DNA of 64,000 nt from Onthophagus taurus (taxonomy: Eukaryota; Arthropoda; Insecta; Coleoptera; Scarabaeidae). The notes beneath the pieces were generated by a model. That model made no database searches. It was not told the origin of the DNA and saw only the letters and a list, made by a program, of their open reading frames with translations. Made by a program: the position numbers and the translations under genes. This document shows positions 48,101 to 56,853 of the stretch, piece after piece; the first letter of the stretch is position 1, and the number at the start of each line of letters is the position of its first letter. The DNA lies in assembly GCF_036711975.1 (NCBI RefSeq), contig NW_027248941.1, forward strand, positions 682,001 to 746,000. The letters run 5' to 3'.

Positions 48101-51100
48101 GGAGGATTTGGTTCGGTAAGAAAAAAATTATTTAATTATTTTTTTATAAAAAATTCTTTTATTTAATTTTTTGACGTTAAAATTGACAAGATAGGCAACC
48201 AAATACACGTACCATAAATTTGTGTTGCCTATATGATTTTAAAAAAAATCTATTTTTTTAGATTAGTTTTCAAATAACTTCAAATGCCTCGTAAAAAAGC
48301 TCGCGAATCCTACATCGAGTCAGAATTATTTAAAAAATATTATTTTTAATTATTTTTTTTTATACAAAATTGTCTTAGGTTATTTTTGGCATTTAAATTG
48401 ACAAGATAGGCAACCAAATACGCGTGCCATAAATTTGTGTTGCCTATCTGCATTAAAAAAAAAGTTTTTTTAAAATTAGTTAATAATTTTTTTTTGTTAA
48501 ATAGATATATTCTAAGAAAATACATTTTTTATATAAAATTCTTTTCCGTTAGGTTTTGACGTTTAATTGAGAAGATAGGCAACCAAATACACGCAGCATA
48601 AATATGTGTTGCCTATCTTATTTAAAAAAAATATTTTTTGAAATTAGTTAATATTTTTTTATTACATAGATTTACAAATTTGTTGTTTTCCTGATTTTTA
48701 GTAACATTTTCAGTAACTAAATAGTTGAGGTTACAATACTAATACATTTTTAGATAAATACGATTTTAAGGCAGTACATATTTATTGTAAAAACGTGCTA
48801 CAAACTAATGAAATAGAACAAAACACCTTTTCTAGGCAAACAAATGGCAAATAAACGCAAATTTCTTGCGTTCATTTTGTTTTAAAGCTCAAACAAACGT
48901 CAGTGTGACATATTTATTTCAAAACATGATAAAACAAAACTCCCTGGTAATTTTGGCAACTTTACAACAATTTAACAGGTATTATAGGAAAAAAGAACGA
49001 ACCATAGGTTATTTTTTGACGATTAATTGAGAAGATAGGCAACCAAATACACGTAGCGTATATTTGTGTTGCCTATCTTATTAAAAGAAAATTTTATTTT
49101 TTTAAATTAGTTAATAATTTTTTTTGTTAAATAGATATATTGAAATGGATCGTAAAAAAGCTCGCGAATCCTACATCGAGTCAGAATTAATCTAAAAAAA
49201 AAATTATTTTTATTTATTTTCTTATACAAAATTCTTTTAGGTTATTTTTTGACATTTAATCATATATATACTATCTTCTATATCGCTGACTAAGGCAGCA
49301 AAAGAGTGTAAACACTAGAGTGCAGATATATATATATCTGTCTTTGTCGTACCCCCGTCGACTCAAGAGACATGTGTGAACACGTGATGAGTACGCTTTT
49401 ATCTTATTGGACGGTGAATTAAAAATTAATAGCAGCTGATGACCTTGATGTTTATAAATCAACAAATAAATGTTTGACATAAACATAACCTAAAATCTAA
49501 ATATTTAGTTATGTATATTATAGGTTTCATGTGTATAATAACATAATTATTAACATATTTTAGGACTAAGCAATTTAAAATGTAATTGTTATTTGTTAAG
49601 AAAGTGAAGCAAATGTGTTAAAAGTAAAATAAAAAAGAAAAAGAGTAGTGGAGATATTTTTGGGTCCTAAAAATTGGTTGAGCAGGTAGAAGGAAAGGTC
49701 TCAGTGTAATAAAAAAGAATTCAAAGTCCTCCTTTTCTTGAAACATTTTTCTTTATAAACATTTAGAGTACATATACTCTAATTTATTTGATGCATCAGT
49801 GATAATTTATAGTTAAAGTAAACCATCTATAATAATAATTGCATTTTAAAGCTGCATAAAATACGCGCGAAACACTTCAAACTCTTTAAAATTTACGATT
49901 CGCGCTAGCGCTTTCGCGACACGGGGGTACGACAAAGACAAAACATATATCATTCCGTCTTCTTTTGATGGAAACGCTCGCCACTCATTGCTTAGATAGG
50001 GAGTCAGCGATATAGAAGATAGTATATATATGCATTTAATTGACAGGATAGGCAACCAAATACACGTAGCGCAAATTTGTGTTGCCTATCTTACTAAAAA
50101 AAATTTTTTTAAATTATTAATTTTTTTTGTTAAATAGATATCTTCAAATGATTCGTAAAAAAGCTCGCGAATCCTTAATATTGACAATATATGTCAATCT
50201 TTCTTCACACACATTCAATAAAATTCTTTTAGGTTATTTTTTGATGTTTAAATTACTAAGATAGGCAACCAATTACACGTAACGTTAATTTGTGTTGCCT
50301 ATCTCATACATTTTTTTTTTAATTATTAATTTTTATTTTTTTATTAAACAGATATCTTCAAATGGCACGTAAAAAAGCTCGCGAATCCTACATCGAATCA
50401 GAATTAATCTATTCCTACGCAAAAACCGGCCGATTAGCCGACTTAGAAGAATTTATAAGTGGCCCAAATCACGCCGACATCCAAAAAATCGGCGACCGTT
50501 GTTTCGATGATAAAATGTACGATGCCGCTAAGCTTTTATACAATAACGTTTCAAATTTCGCCCGTCTCGCAATCACTTTGGTACATTTAAAAGAATTTCA
50601 AGGTGCTGTTGATGGGGCTCGTAAAGCGAACAGTACCCGAACGTGGAAAGAAGTATGTTTTGCGTGTGTCGATGCAGAAGAATTCCGGTTGGCTCAAATG
50701 TGCGGGATGCACATCGTCGTGCACGCCGATGAATTGCAAGATTTGATTAATTATTATCAAGACCGAGGTTATTTCGAGGAGTTAATTTTGTTGTTGGAAG
50801 CGGCTTTAGGGTTGGAAAGGGCTCATATGGGAATGTTCACCGAGTTGGCTATTTTGTATTCGAAATATAAACCGGGGAAAATGAGGGAACATTTAGAACT
50901 GTTTTGGTCGAGAGTTAATATCCCTAAAGTGTTGAGAGCCGCCGAACAAGCTCATCTTTGGGCCGAATTAGTTTTCCTTTACGATAAATACGAAGAATAC
51001 GACAACGCGGTCTTGGCGATGATGACCCATCCGACGGAAGCATGGCGCGAAGGCCACTTTAAAGATATTATTACTAAAGTTGCTAATATCGAACTTTATT

Positions 51101-54100
51101 ATAAAGCTATTCAATTTTATTTGGATTATAAACCGTTGTTATTAAACGATATGTTGTTGGTTTTGGCCCCGAGAATGGACCATACGCGAGCCGTTACTTT
51201 TTTCACAAAAGCCGGACACCTACAATTGGTCAAATCTTATTTAAGAAGCGTTCAAAGCTTAAACAATAAGGCAATCAACGAAGCTTTGAATAGTTTATTA
51301 ATCGAGGAGGAAGATTTCCAAGGATTACGAACGTCAATCGATGCTTTTGATAACTTTGACAACATTGGGTTAGCCCAAAATTTAGAAAAACACGAACTAA
51401 CCGAATTTAGACGTATCGCCGCTTACCTTTACAAAGGAAATAATCGATGGAAACAAAGCGTTGAATTATGTAAAAAAGATAGGTGAGTACAAATTTATTT
51501 ATTAAAAAAGTAGGGAATTTTTTTATTTGAAAGTTGCTTATCCGCGGTTGCCATAGTAATTTGTCAATAACGTCATCCATTTCGTGTAAAATTAATTTTT
51601 AGTTCATATTTTTATTATTATTAAGTAAGAAAGGTTTTTTTTGTGTTGAATTGAAGTTTAAAAGTGTATTTTTGAGATAAAGTAAGTAAATGCATCAATT
51701 TTATGGGGAATAAATTGCAATAATAAGAAAAGTGAATCAATTGGAAAGAAAAAATTAATCAGTTTAGGTTATTGATGATAAAAAGCTTTATAACAATAAG
51801 AAGTTAATACTTTTTATTAAGAATTAATTTAATATTTAAATAATCAAAAACTAGGTTAGAAATTTTTTTTTGTTTCAAAGTTACCAACATGCCGTTGCCA
51901 TGGCAATTTCTCTACAAACTGTCATTTTTTAGAATAAATTTGACGCGTGGTGAAAACCTTTAAACATTTTTAAGTTATTTTTTTGCTTAATTGGAGCTAA
52001 AAGGTATGTTTTTATGGCAAATTTAGTAAATTGACGATTTAATTAGTAATAAGTTAAAAAAAGATACAATTAAGATGTTAAAAAGTTAACCTTAAAATTG
52101 AAATTCGATTTTTATCTCAAATTAATACTAAAAGAATCGATTTTGAGATAAACTTTAATTATATTTGAGCTAAATACGTCAAAACGTTTATTTGTATTGA
52201 TTAATAATCGATTTTTGGTTCAAATAGTTACTAACTTATGGTTACCATGGCAACTGCTCTACAAACTGTCATTGTCAAAAAAAATTTGACGCGTTATAGA
52301 AACGTTTAAAGATTTTCGGGTTATTTTGTGAGTTTACGAACGTTTTTTTTTACGTTTAATTGGAACTAAAAGGTATGTTTTAAGGCAAGTTTAATAAATT
52401 GACGATTTAATTAGTAATAAGTCGAAAAAAGAAGGAATTAGGACGTTGAAAAGTTAACCTAAAAATTGAAATTGGAGGAAATCTTATTTTTGAGATTTTT
52501 ATCTTAAATTAATACTAAAAGAATCGATTTTGAGGTAAACTTTAATTATATCTGAAGTAAATACGTCAAAACATCTATTTGTATTGATTAATAATCGGTT
52601 TTTGTTTCAAATAATTACTAACTTATGGTTACCATGGCAACTGCTCTACAAACTGTCATTGTCAAAAAAAATTTGACGCGTTATGACAATGTTTAATCAT
52701 TTTCGGGTTATTTTGCGTGTTTAAGAATGTTTTTTACGTTTAATTGGAACTAAAAGGTACGTTTTTAAGGCAAATTTAATAAATTGACGATTTAATTAGT
52801 AATAAGTCGATAAAAGAAGAAATTAGGACGTTACAAAGTTAACCTAAAAATTGAAATTCGGGAAAATCTTATTTTTGAGGTTTTTATCTCAAATTAATAC
52901 TAAAAGAATCGATTTTGAGATAAACTTTAATTATATCTGAAGTAAATTCGTCAAAACATCAACTTGTATTGATTAATAATCGATTTTTGACCCAAATAGT
53001 ACTAACGTATGGTTGCCATGGCAACTGCTCTACAAACTGTCATTTTTTGAAAAAAAATTCACGCGTGGTTAAAACGTTTAACATTTTTAAGTTATTTTGC
53101 GAGTTTTAGAACGTTTTTTACGTTTAATTGGAACCAAAGAGTATGTTTTTGAAGCTAATTTAGTAAATTAATGATTTAATGACGAGATGAATAAGTTAAA
53201 AGAGGGGGTTAAAAAATTAACCTAAAACTTGAAATTGAAGAGAATCTTTTTTTAATTAATTTGAATTAAGAAATTATTTATATCTTAATAGTTATTAATA
53301 TTTTTTTATTAAAAAATTAATTTTTAAATAAGATCATTTCTGTCAAAAACTTGCTGAGTAAATGTTTTTTATTTAAAAGTTACCAACATGCCGTTGCCAT
53401 GGCAACTTCTCTACAAACTGTCATTATTGGAAAAAATTTGACGCGTGGTGAAATCGTTTAAACGTTTTCTAGTTATTTTGCGAGTTTTAGAACGTTTTTT
53501 ACGTTTAATTGGAGCTAAAAGGTATGTTTTTGAAGCTAATTTACTAAACTAATGATTTGATGACGAGATGAATAAGTTAAAAGAGGGGGTTAAAGAATTA
53601 ACCTAAAAATTGAAATTGAAGAGAATCTTTTTTTAATTAATTTGAATTAAGAAATGATTTATATCTTAATAGTTAATACTTTTTTATTAAAAAATTAATA
53701 TTTTAATTAAATATTAATGTCAAAAACTTGAGTAAATTCTTTTTTATTTAAAAGTTACCAACATGCCGTTGCCATGGCAACTTCTCTACAAACTGTCATT
53801 TTTTGATAAAAATTTGTACGCGTCTTATTAAACAGTTAGTTTTCGGGTTATTTTGTGAGTTAAAAACGATTATTACGTTTAATTGAATCTAAAAGGTACG
53901 TTTTTTTAGGTTAATTGACTAAATTAGCGATTTTATTAGTGATAACTTCAAATAAGAAGATAACCTAAAAAATCTTTTAAAAATCATTTATAATCAATAT
54001 TTAGTCTCAAAACGGTTTTTTTTTTATTATAAACACATTAATTATTGCATTTTTATTAAAAAAAAAATAAATTGTTTTAGTTAATTTGGTGTTTTTAGTA

Positions 54101-54724
54101 AATTTTTTTATTTAAAGGTTACCATCTTGCGTTACTATGTCAATTTTTCGCTAAAGTGACATATTCGAAAAAGTTAAAATAGTTTTTTTTGCATTTTGGG
54201 AATAAACTTAAATCATTTTTTCTTTTTTTTAATAGATTATTCCGAGATGCAATGGAATATACTGCAGAATCGCGTCAAGGTGAGCTCGCGGAAGAATTAT
54301 TGGCTTGGTTTTTGGAACGTAAAGCATACGATTGTTTCTCGGCTTGTTTGTATCAATGTTACGATCTTCTCCGACCGGATGTTATCTTGGAGTTAGCGTG
54401 GCGCCACAATATCATGGATTTCGCCATGCCTTATTTAATACAAACAACGCGGGAGTTGACGTTGAAAGTGGAAAAGTTGGAACAATCGGAAACTAAAAGG
54501 GAGAGCGAAGCCGCCGAGGAAACGCACAAGCCCATGATGATGGCCGAGCCGCAATTAATGCTAACCGCAGGCCCCGGAATGGGTAAGTAAATGAGGATAT
54601 AACGAAGTTATTTTTTAATTTTACTTTTTAAGGGATGCCACCACAACAATATGTACCACCCGTTCAAGGTTATGCCCCAACTAGTTATGCTCCGCAAATG
54701 CCCTATCAAGGTTATGGGATGTAA
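36138..54724 (+). CDS. Chc: Clathrin heavy chain, complete, eight coding exons
   Basis: The heavy chain trimerises into triskelia that coat vesicles at the plasma membrane, trans-Golgi and endosomes. Coding exons are 36138-36182, 36591-36816, 37921-38956, 39014-39188, 46113-48115, 50352-51482, 54236-54582 and 54633-54724. All junctions are GT/AG and in phase (0,1,2,0,2,2,1), giving 1684 residues against a usual ~1675-1680. The N-terminal beta-propeller, the ankle and the long run of clathrin repeats are nearly invariant with insect orthologues. The C-terminal trimerisation region ([19 protein letters not shown]) and the Hsc70-binding QLMLT motif are intact. Exon 2 adds about six residues (GKAGVE) at its junction with exon 3, absent from the fly and human proteins as I recall them. 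Introns 4, 5 and 6 are full of repeats. Poly(A) signal candidate: AATAAA near 54978. Confidence 0.97.
36817..37920 (+). other. Clathrin intron 2 with a 150-bp tandem duplication
   Basis: Two adjacent copies of a 150-bp segment, beginning TGACATAACCTCAAATTTCA at 37021 and 37171, run to about 37310. The rest of the intron is AT-rich and shows nothing else. Confidence 0.75.
39189..40190 (+). repeat. Small duplications at the start of clathrin intron 4
   Basis: A block with GTCAAATTGAAATGTCAGAT and ATATAACCTAAAAATGTA occurs twice at about 39290-39415 and again near the intron's other end (45985-46030). A second block (AAATGATTTTGACTTTRTTT with CACTTCTAGATTRCTTAATA) is duplicated at about 39712-39830 and 39980-40095. 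A phrase rich in CTAGAACTAACACTAG at about 40165 recurs at 45423 and, diverged, at 57600. Confidence 0.7.
40200..41092 (+). repeat. Dispersed repeat also present in Snr1 intron 1
   Basis: About 40250-40810 is collinear with 57725-58085, and about 40840-41092 with 57115-57225. The segment includes satellite-P-like words (CCTTTAAAATGAGTCCAAAC, ATTTTAAAGGATTTTT), AAACCGGAAGT, and a 125-bp block repeated almost exactly (about 40790-41030). Both genomic copies stop at GAAGTTAGTTATCAT, where a different insertion begins. Confidence 0.75.
41098..43601. mobile_element. Inverted-repeat element filled with a 457-bp tandem array
   Basis: A perfect 39-bp inverted repeat bounds the segment (41098-41136 and 43563-43601, containing GATTTCCCCCCTCCACTCG). 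Between the arms lies a tandem array with a 456-463 bp period, marked by the TTYTGTTTTTACACAT or TTCCGTTTTTACACAT word at about 41402, 41859, 42322, 42778 and 43235. Copies are almost identical, so amplification is recent. Each 457-bp unit is two diverged half-units, both with TTCAAGTTAGMAAAAAATTG and ATAACCTCAAAA. There is no transposase. I infer a non-autonomous TIR element carrying a satellite. Confidence 0.65.
43655..44992. mobile_element. 1.34-kb foldback element in clathrin intron 4
   Basis: The segment begins CAGGGTGTCACACAAAAAAC and ends with its reverse complement, flanked by TA on both sides, as for Tc1/mariner-type insertions. It is palindromic almost throughout. The left half (43655 to about 44274) pairs with the right half (about 44373 to 44992), leaving a loop near 98 nt. 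A second internal terminus, ACAGGTTGCCGCACAAG (43941) and its mirror (about 44690-44706), shows that the arms are built from two nested modules. Short frames inside are not credible genes. Confidence 0.8.
44995..46112 (+). other. Remainder of clathrin intron 4
   Basis: AT-rich sequence with a CTAGAACTAACACTAG phrase at about 45423. CCGCCATTTTGG lies at 45929. A 17-bp word at 46052-46068 is the reverse complement of 39215-39231 near the intron start. No coding exon is visible. Confidence 0.6.
48279..48328 (+). pseudogene. Exon 6 fragment copy 1, acceptor lost
   Basis: This copies the first ~50 bp of clathrin exon 6 (CTTCAAATGCCTCGTAAAAA onward, through TCAGAATTA). The AG that precedes exon 6 is changed here, so it should not splice. 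The homology ends where the real exon continues ATCTATTCC. Confidence 0.85.
49135..49192 (+). pseudogene. Exon 6 fragment copy 2, acceptor AG kept
   Basis: About 57 bp of exon 6 follow AAATAG. Splicing exon 5 to this AG would keep frame through the first ~19 residues ([14 protein letters not shown]) and then hit TAA at once. It lacks a downstream donor, so use would give a truncated clathrin or a decay target. Confidence 0.85.
49261..50032. mobile_element. 772-bp TIR element with 8-bp target duplication
   Basis: Perfect 31-bp terminal inverted repeats (outer end CATATATATACTATCTTC) are flanked by CATTTAAT on both sides (49253-49260 and 50033-50040), a clean 8-bp target-site duplication. An internal perfect 18-bp inverted pair (49341-49358 and 49921-49938, TCTTTGTCGTACCCCCGT) sits inward. 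There is no transposase frame, so it is non-autonomous. Eight-bp duplications are known for hAT and P families; the CA terminus would suit P, but I cannot assign a family. Confidence 0.85.
50138..50176 (+). pseudogene. Exon 6 fragment copy 3, acceptor AG kept
   Basis: About 39 bp of exon 6 (ATATCTTCAAATGATTCG onward to GCGAATCCTT) follow AAATAG, 214 bp before the real exon. After the match the frame runs into unrelated intron sequence. The real site has CAG, whereas this copy has TAG. Confidence 0.85.
51535..54180 (+). repeat. 380-bp satellite with X-box motif, clathrin intron 6
   Basis: Units of about 347-387 bp are aligned on GTTGCCATGGCAAC-like words at 51547, 51894, 52241, 52628, 53012, 53393 and 53768, with a decayed copy near 54118. 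Each unit also has CTCTACAAACTGTCATT, TTTGACGCGT and TTTAATTGGARCTAAAAGGT. Five copies keep a full 14-bp palindrome. A related single copy lies outside the gene at 55278-55291. Confidence 0.9.
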
Positions 54725-55588
54725 TATGAGGTGGTGTCGATAGATGGAGTTGTACAACAATTTCGTTTGATTATTAAATAGCTAACTAAAAGAATATTTT
54801 AATTTTTTTCTGTTTATGAGGAAAAAATGTATATAAATATGATTATATAATCTACGTAATAAAAGATTAATGAACATGAAAAGTAAAGATAGAAAATTTG
54901 AACGAAAATAAAAAAAAACCCGTACTATTATTATTATTCTTATTAATAAAAAGAAGTAATTTTTTTCTTTACCGATAAATAAAACGCTTTAGTGTGTAAA
55001 TAAACTATATAAATTTACAAAATAAAAATGAAGAGATTGAACCATTCCTTAGCTTACAATGTAATTTTATTGTTGAAAAAAGGGGCAAAAATTAATTTAG
55101 TTTTATTTATCCGTATCGTATGATTAAAAAGTTAGAAATAGTTTTTAGAGGAGTTAAACATTTTTTTAATAACTAATTTTATTATAATTAATTAATAGTT
55201 ATGTTATTTAGCTTACGCTAAAAATAAAGGAATTGTAAAAGATTTTATTCCTAAATTTTTAAGTTACCCAACCTGCGGTTGCCATGGTGATTTATCAATA
55301 AGTCCCGCCATTTTGAATAAAAACGTTTTCTTTTTACTTTTAGGTTAGAAGTTCGAAAATAAACGAGATTGAGGCGATTTTCAGCGAAAGGGTGAGTGAT
55401 TTTTATTTGATTTATTTACGAAACTAATTATAATACTTTTATAAAAACGCAAATTTAAAATTAATCGAAATACGACGATTAACGATTAAAGGAAGATTTT
55501 ATTTGAGCCGATTTTTTTAGTTAACGAACTAAAAAAAACTTATTGCACTTATCTTTTAATTAATTAATTAATAATAATAATGATAGAG
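54725..55588. other. Convergent 3' region between clathrin and PIG-L
   Basis: This holds the clathrin 3' UTR, with AATAAA near 54978, and the PIG-L 3' side on the other strand. A GTTGCCATGGTGAT block at 55278 is a stray relative of the intron 6 satellite. No further gene is seen. Confidence 0.6.
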
Positions 55589-56590
55589 TTAATCATCGAC
55601 TAAATCAAGTTCGATATCGCTTAAATCCATTTGTTGGAGCGTGTTGATGATTATGTATCGAGAGAATAACATGTATAATTTTCTGTACCAAACGAGTTGT
55701 GATTGATGTTTTTTCATAGCTTGGCGGAGTTTGGTTCGCCCGTCCGATCTTAAAATGTACCTAGGATTTAAAAAAATTAATTTAATCTAATCTGAATTGG
55801 GTTAAAATTAAAAATAACCTTACCTATACCTAGATAACAAAAAGCTTAATGGTATATCCAACAAAAACCAATACTTCCTAACAATATTTACACTTTCCAA
55901 AACGTAAACTCTACATTCTAAAATTTTGAGGTTAATTTTTGATGTATAATGATTTAAAAACTTACGTGGTGGTAATCTTTTATCCAGACTCAAATGGGCG
56001 ATTGCATAATATATGCTGCAATGATTAATGTGTCTACTAACTCCATGTTTATCAAATGTAATTAATGTATCAATGTTGTACATTTCAACTTGTTGTAAAA
56101 TCAAATTCGCCACTAACTCTGTGGGCCAACTCCCATCGATTGAATCTTGCATATACGTGTTATTATAAATGGTGATATCGCCTTCGTTTACCCCTAAAAT
56201 TCGGCACGCATCATAAAGTTCTTGTTTCCTCTTTTTCCCCAATCCGTATCCGTTCCCCATCGACAAACAAATCACGTACAATCGACACGAATCGTTTTCT
56301 ATGAGATGGTGTACGATGGGGCCAAAAAACATGCATTCGTCGTCCGGGTGCGCAATCACCAACAAAGTACGATTTGAATTGTCGATCTCTCGCGTGAATC
56401 GTATCTTATCCCAGCGGGTTATTAAAGCGTAAAGTAGCACGCAGAACGTGATGTAAAGGAAACATGCTAAAACTAGGTGCTCCACGGCGTCTTCGGTGTA
56501 CGTTCTCACCTGGGTTATCAAATCCGACCAAAACTCGAACGTTATTAACCTCTGAACGCAATTGCTTCTCCAGAGGAAATCTTTACTCAT
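55589..56590 (-). CDS. PIG-L: PIG-L, GlcNAc-PI de-N-acetylase
   Basis: PIG-L removes the acetyl group from GlcNAc-PI, the second step of GPI-anchor synthesis, on the cytosolic side of the ER. Reading the minus strand, exons are 56590-55966, 55917-55824 and 55760-55589, with phases 1 and 2, giving 296 residues. One membrane segment lies near residues 40-58. The metal-binding motif HPDDE is at about 81-85, and the second motif HGVSRHINH at about 182-190. The C-terminus (HQSQLVWYRKLYMLFSRYIIINTL) matches the human enzyme. The N-terminus is about 30 residues longer than human. I chose ATG at 56590; an in-frame GTG two codons earlier is ignored. Intron 1 is only 48 nt and lacks stops in frame. The gene is head-to-head with Snr1, 263 bp apart. 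Confidence 0.93.
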
Positions 56591-56853
56591 GACCACATTA
56601 AACGGTATTTATAAATACTCTTAGGACGCGGCATCGGTTACATAAATATCAAAACTCTATAAATAGGGCGCAAAAACGATCGAAAAATCCAACGACAAAT
56701 TTTTTTCTTATACTTTGACATTTGAGGTTATGTTTGATTCGGTACCAACCCAAAATTATTTTAAAATTTATGTTGGTACTAAATTAAAATGACACATGGA
56801 TTTTTGTCATTTTTGTTTTGTGAGTGACGCTTTCGAGGTTTATTGAGGTTATA
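56591..56853. promoter_or_regulatory. Shared divergent promoter of PIG-L and Snr1
   Basis: Only 263 bp separate the two start codons on opposite strands, so both promoters must lie here. I see TATAAATAG at about 56656 (plus strand), and TTTGAGGTTATGT at about 56722, a word common in this window. Start sites cannot be fixed from sequence. Confidence 0.55.

Larger units (their letters stand above)
48175..50340 (+). repeat. Clathrin intron 5 array with hairpin motif and exon 6 pieces
   Basis: Six copies of a hairpin (GATAGGCAACCAAATACACG then TTTGTGTTGCCTATC) begin at about 48190, 48405, 48574, 49034, 50047 and 50270, most preceded by TTAGGTTATTTTTTGAC. The last copy lies just before the true exon 6. 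Three copies are followed by a duplicated piece of the exon 6 start. The array was formed by repeated duplication of the intron 5/exon 6 boundary, then interrupted by a transposon at 49261-50032. Confidence 0.88.
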
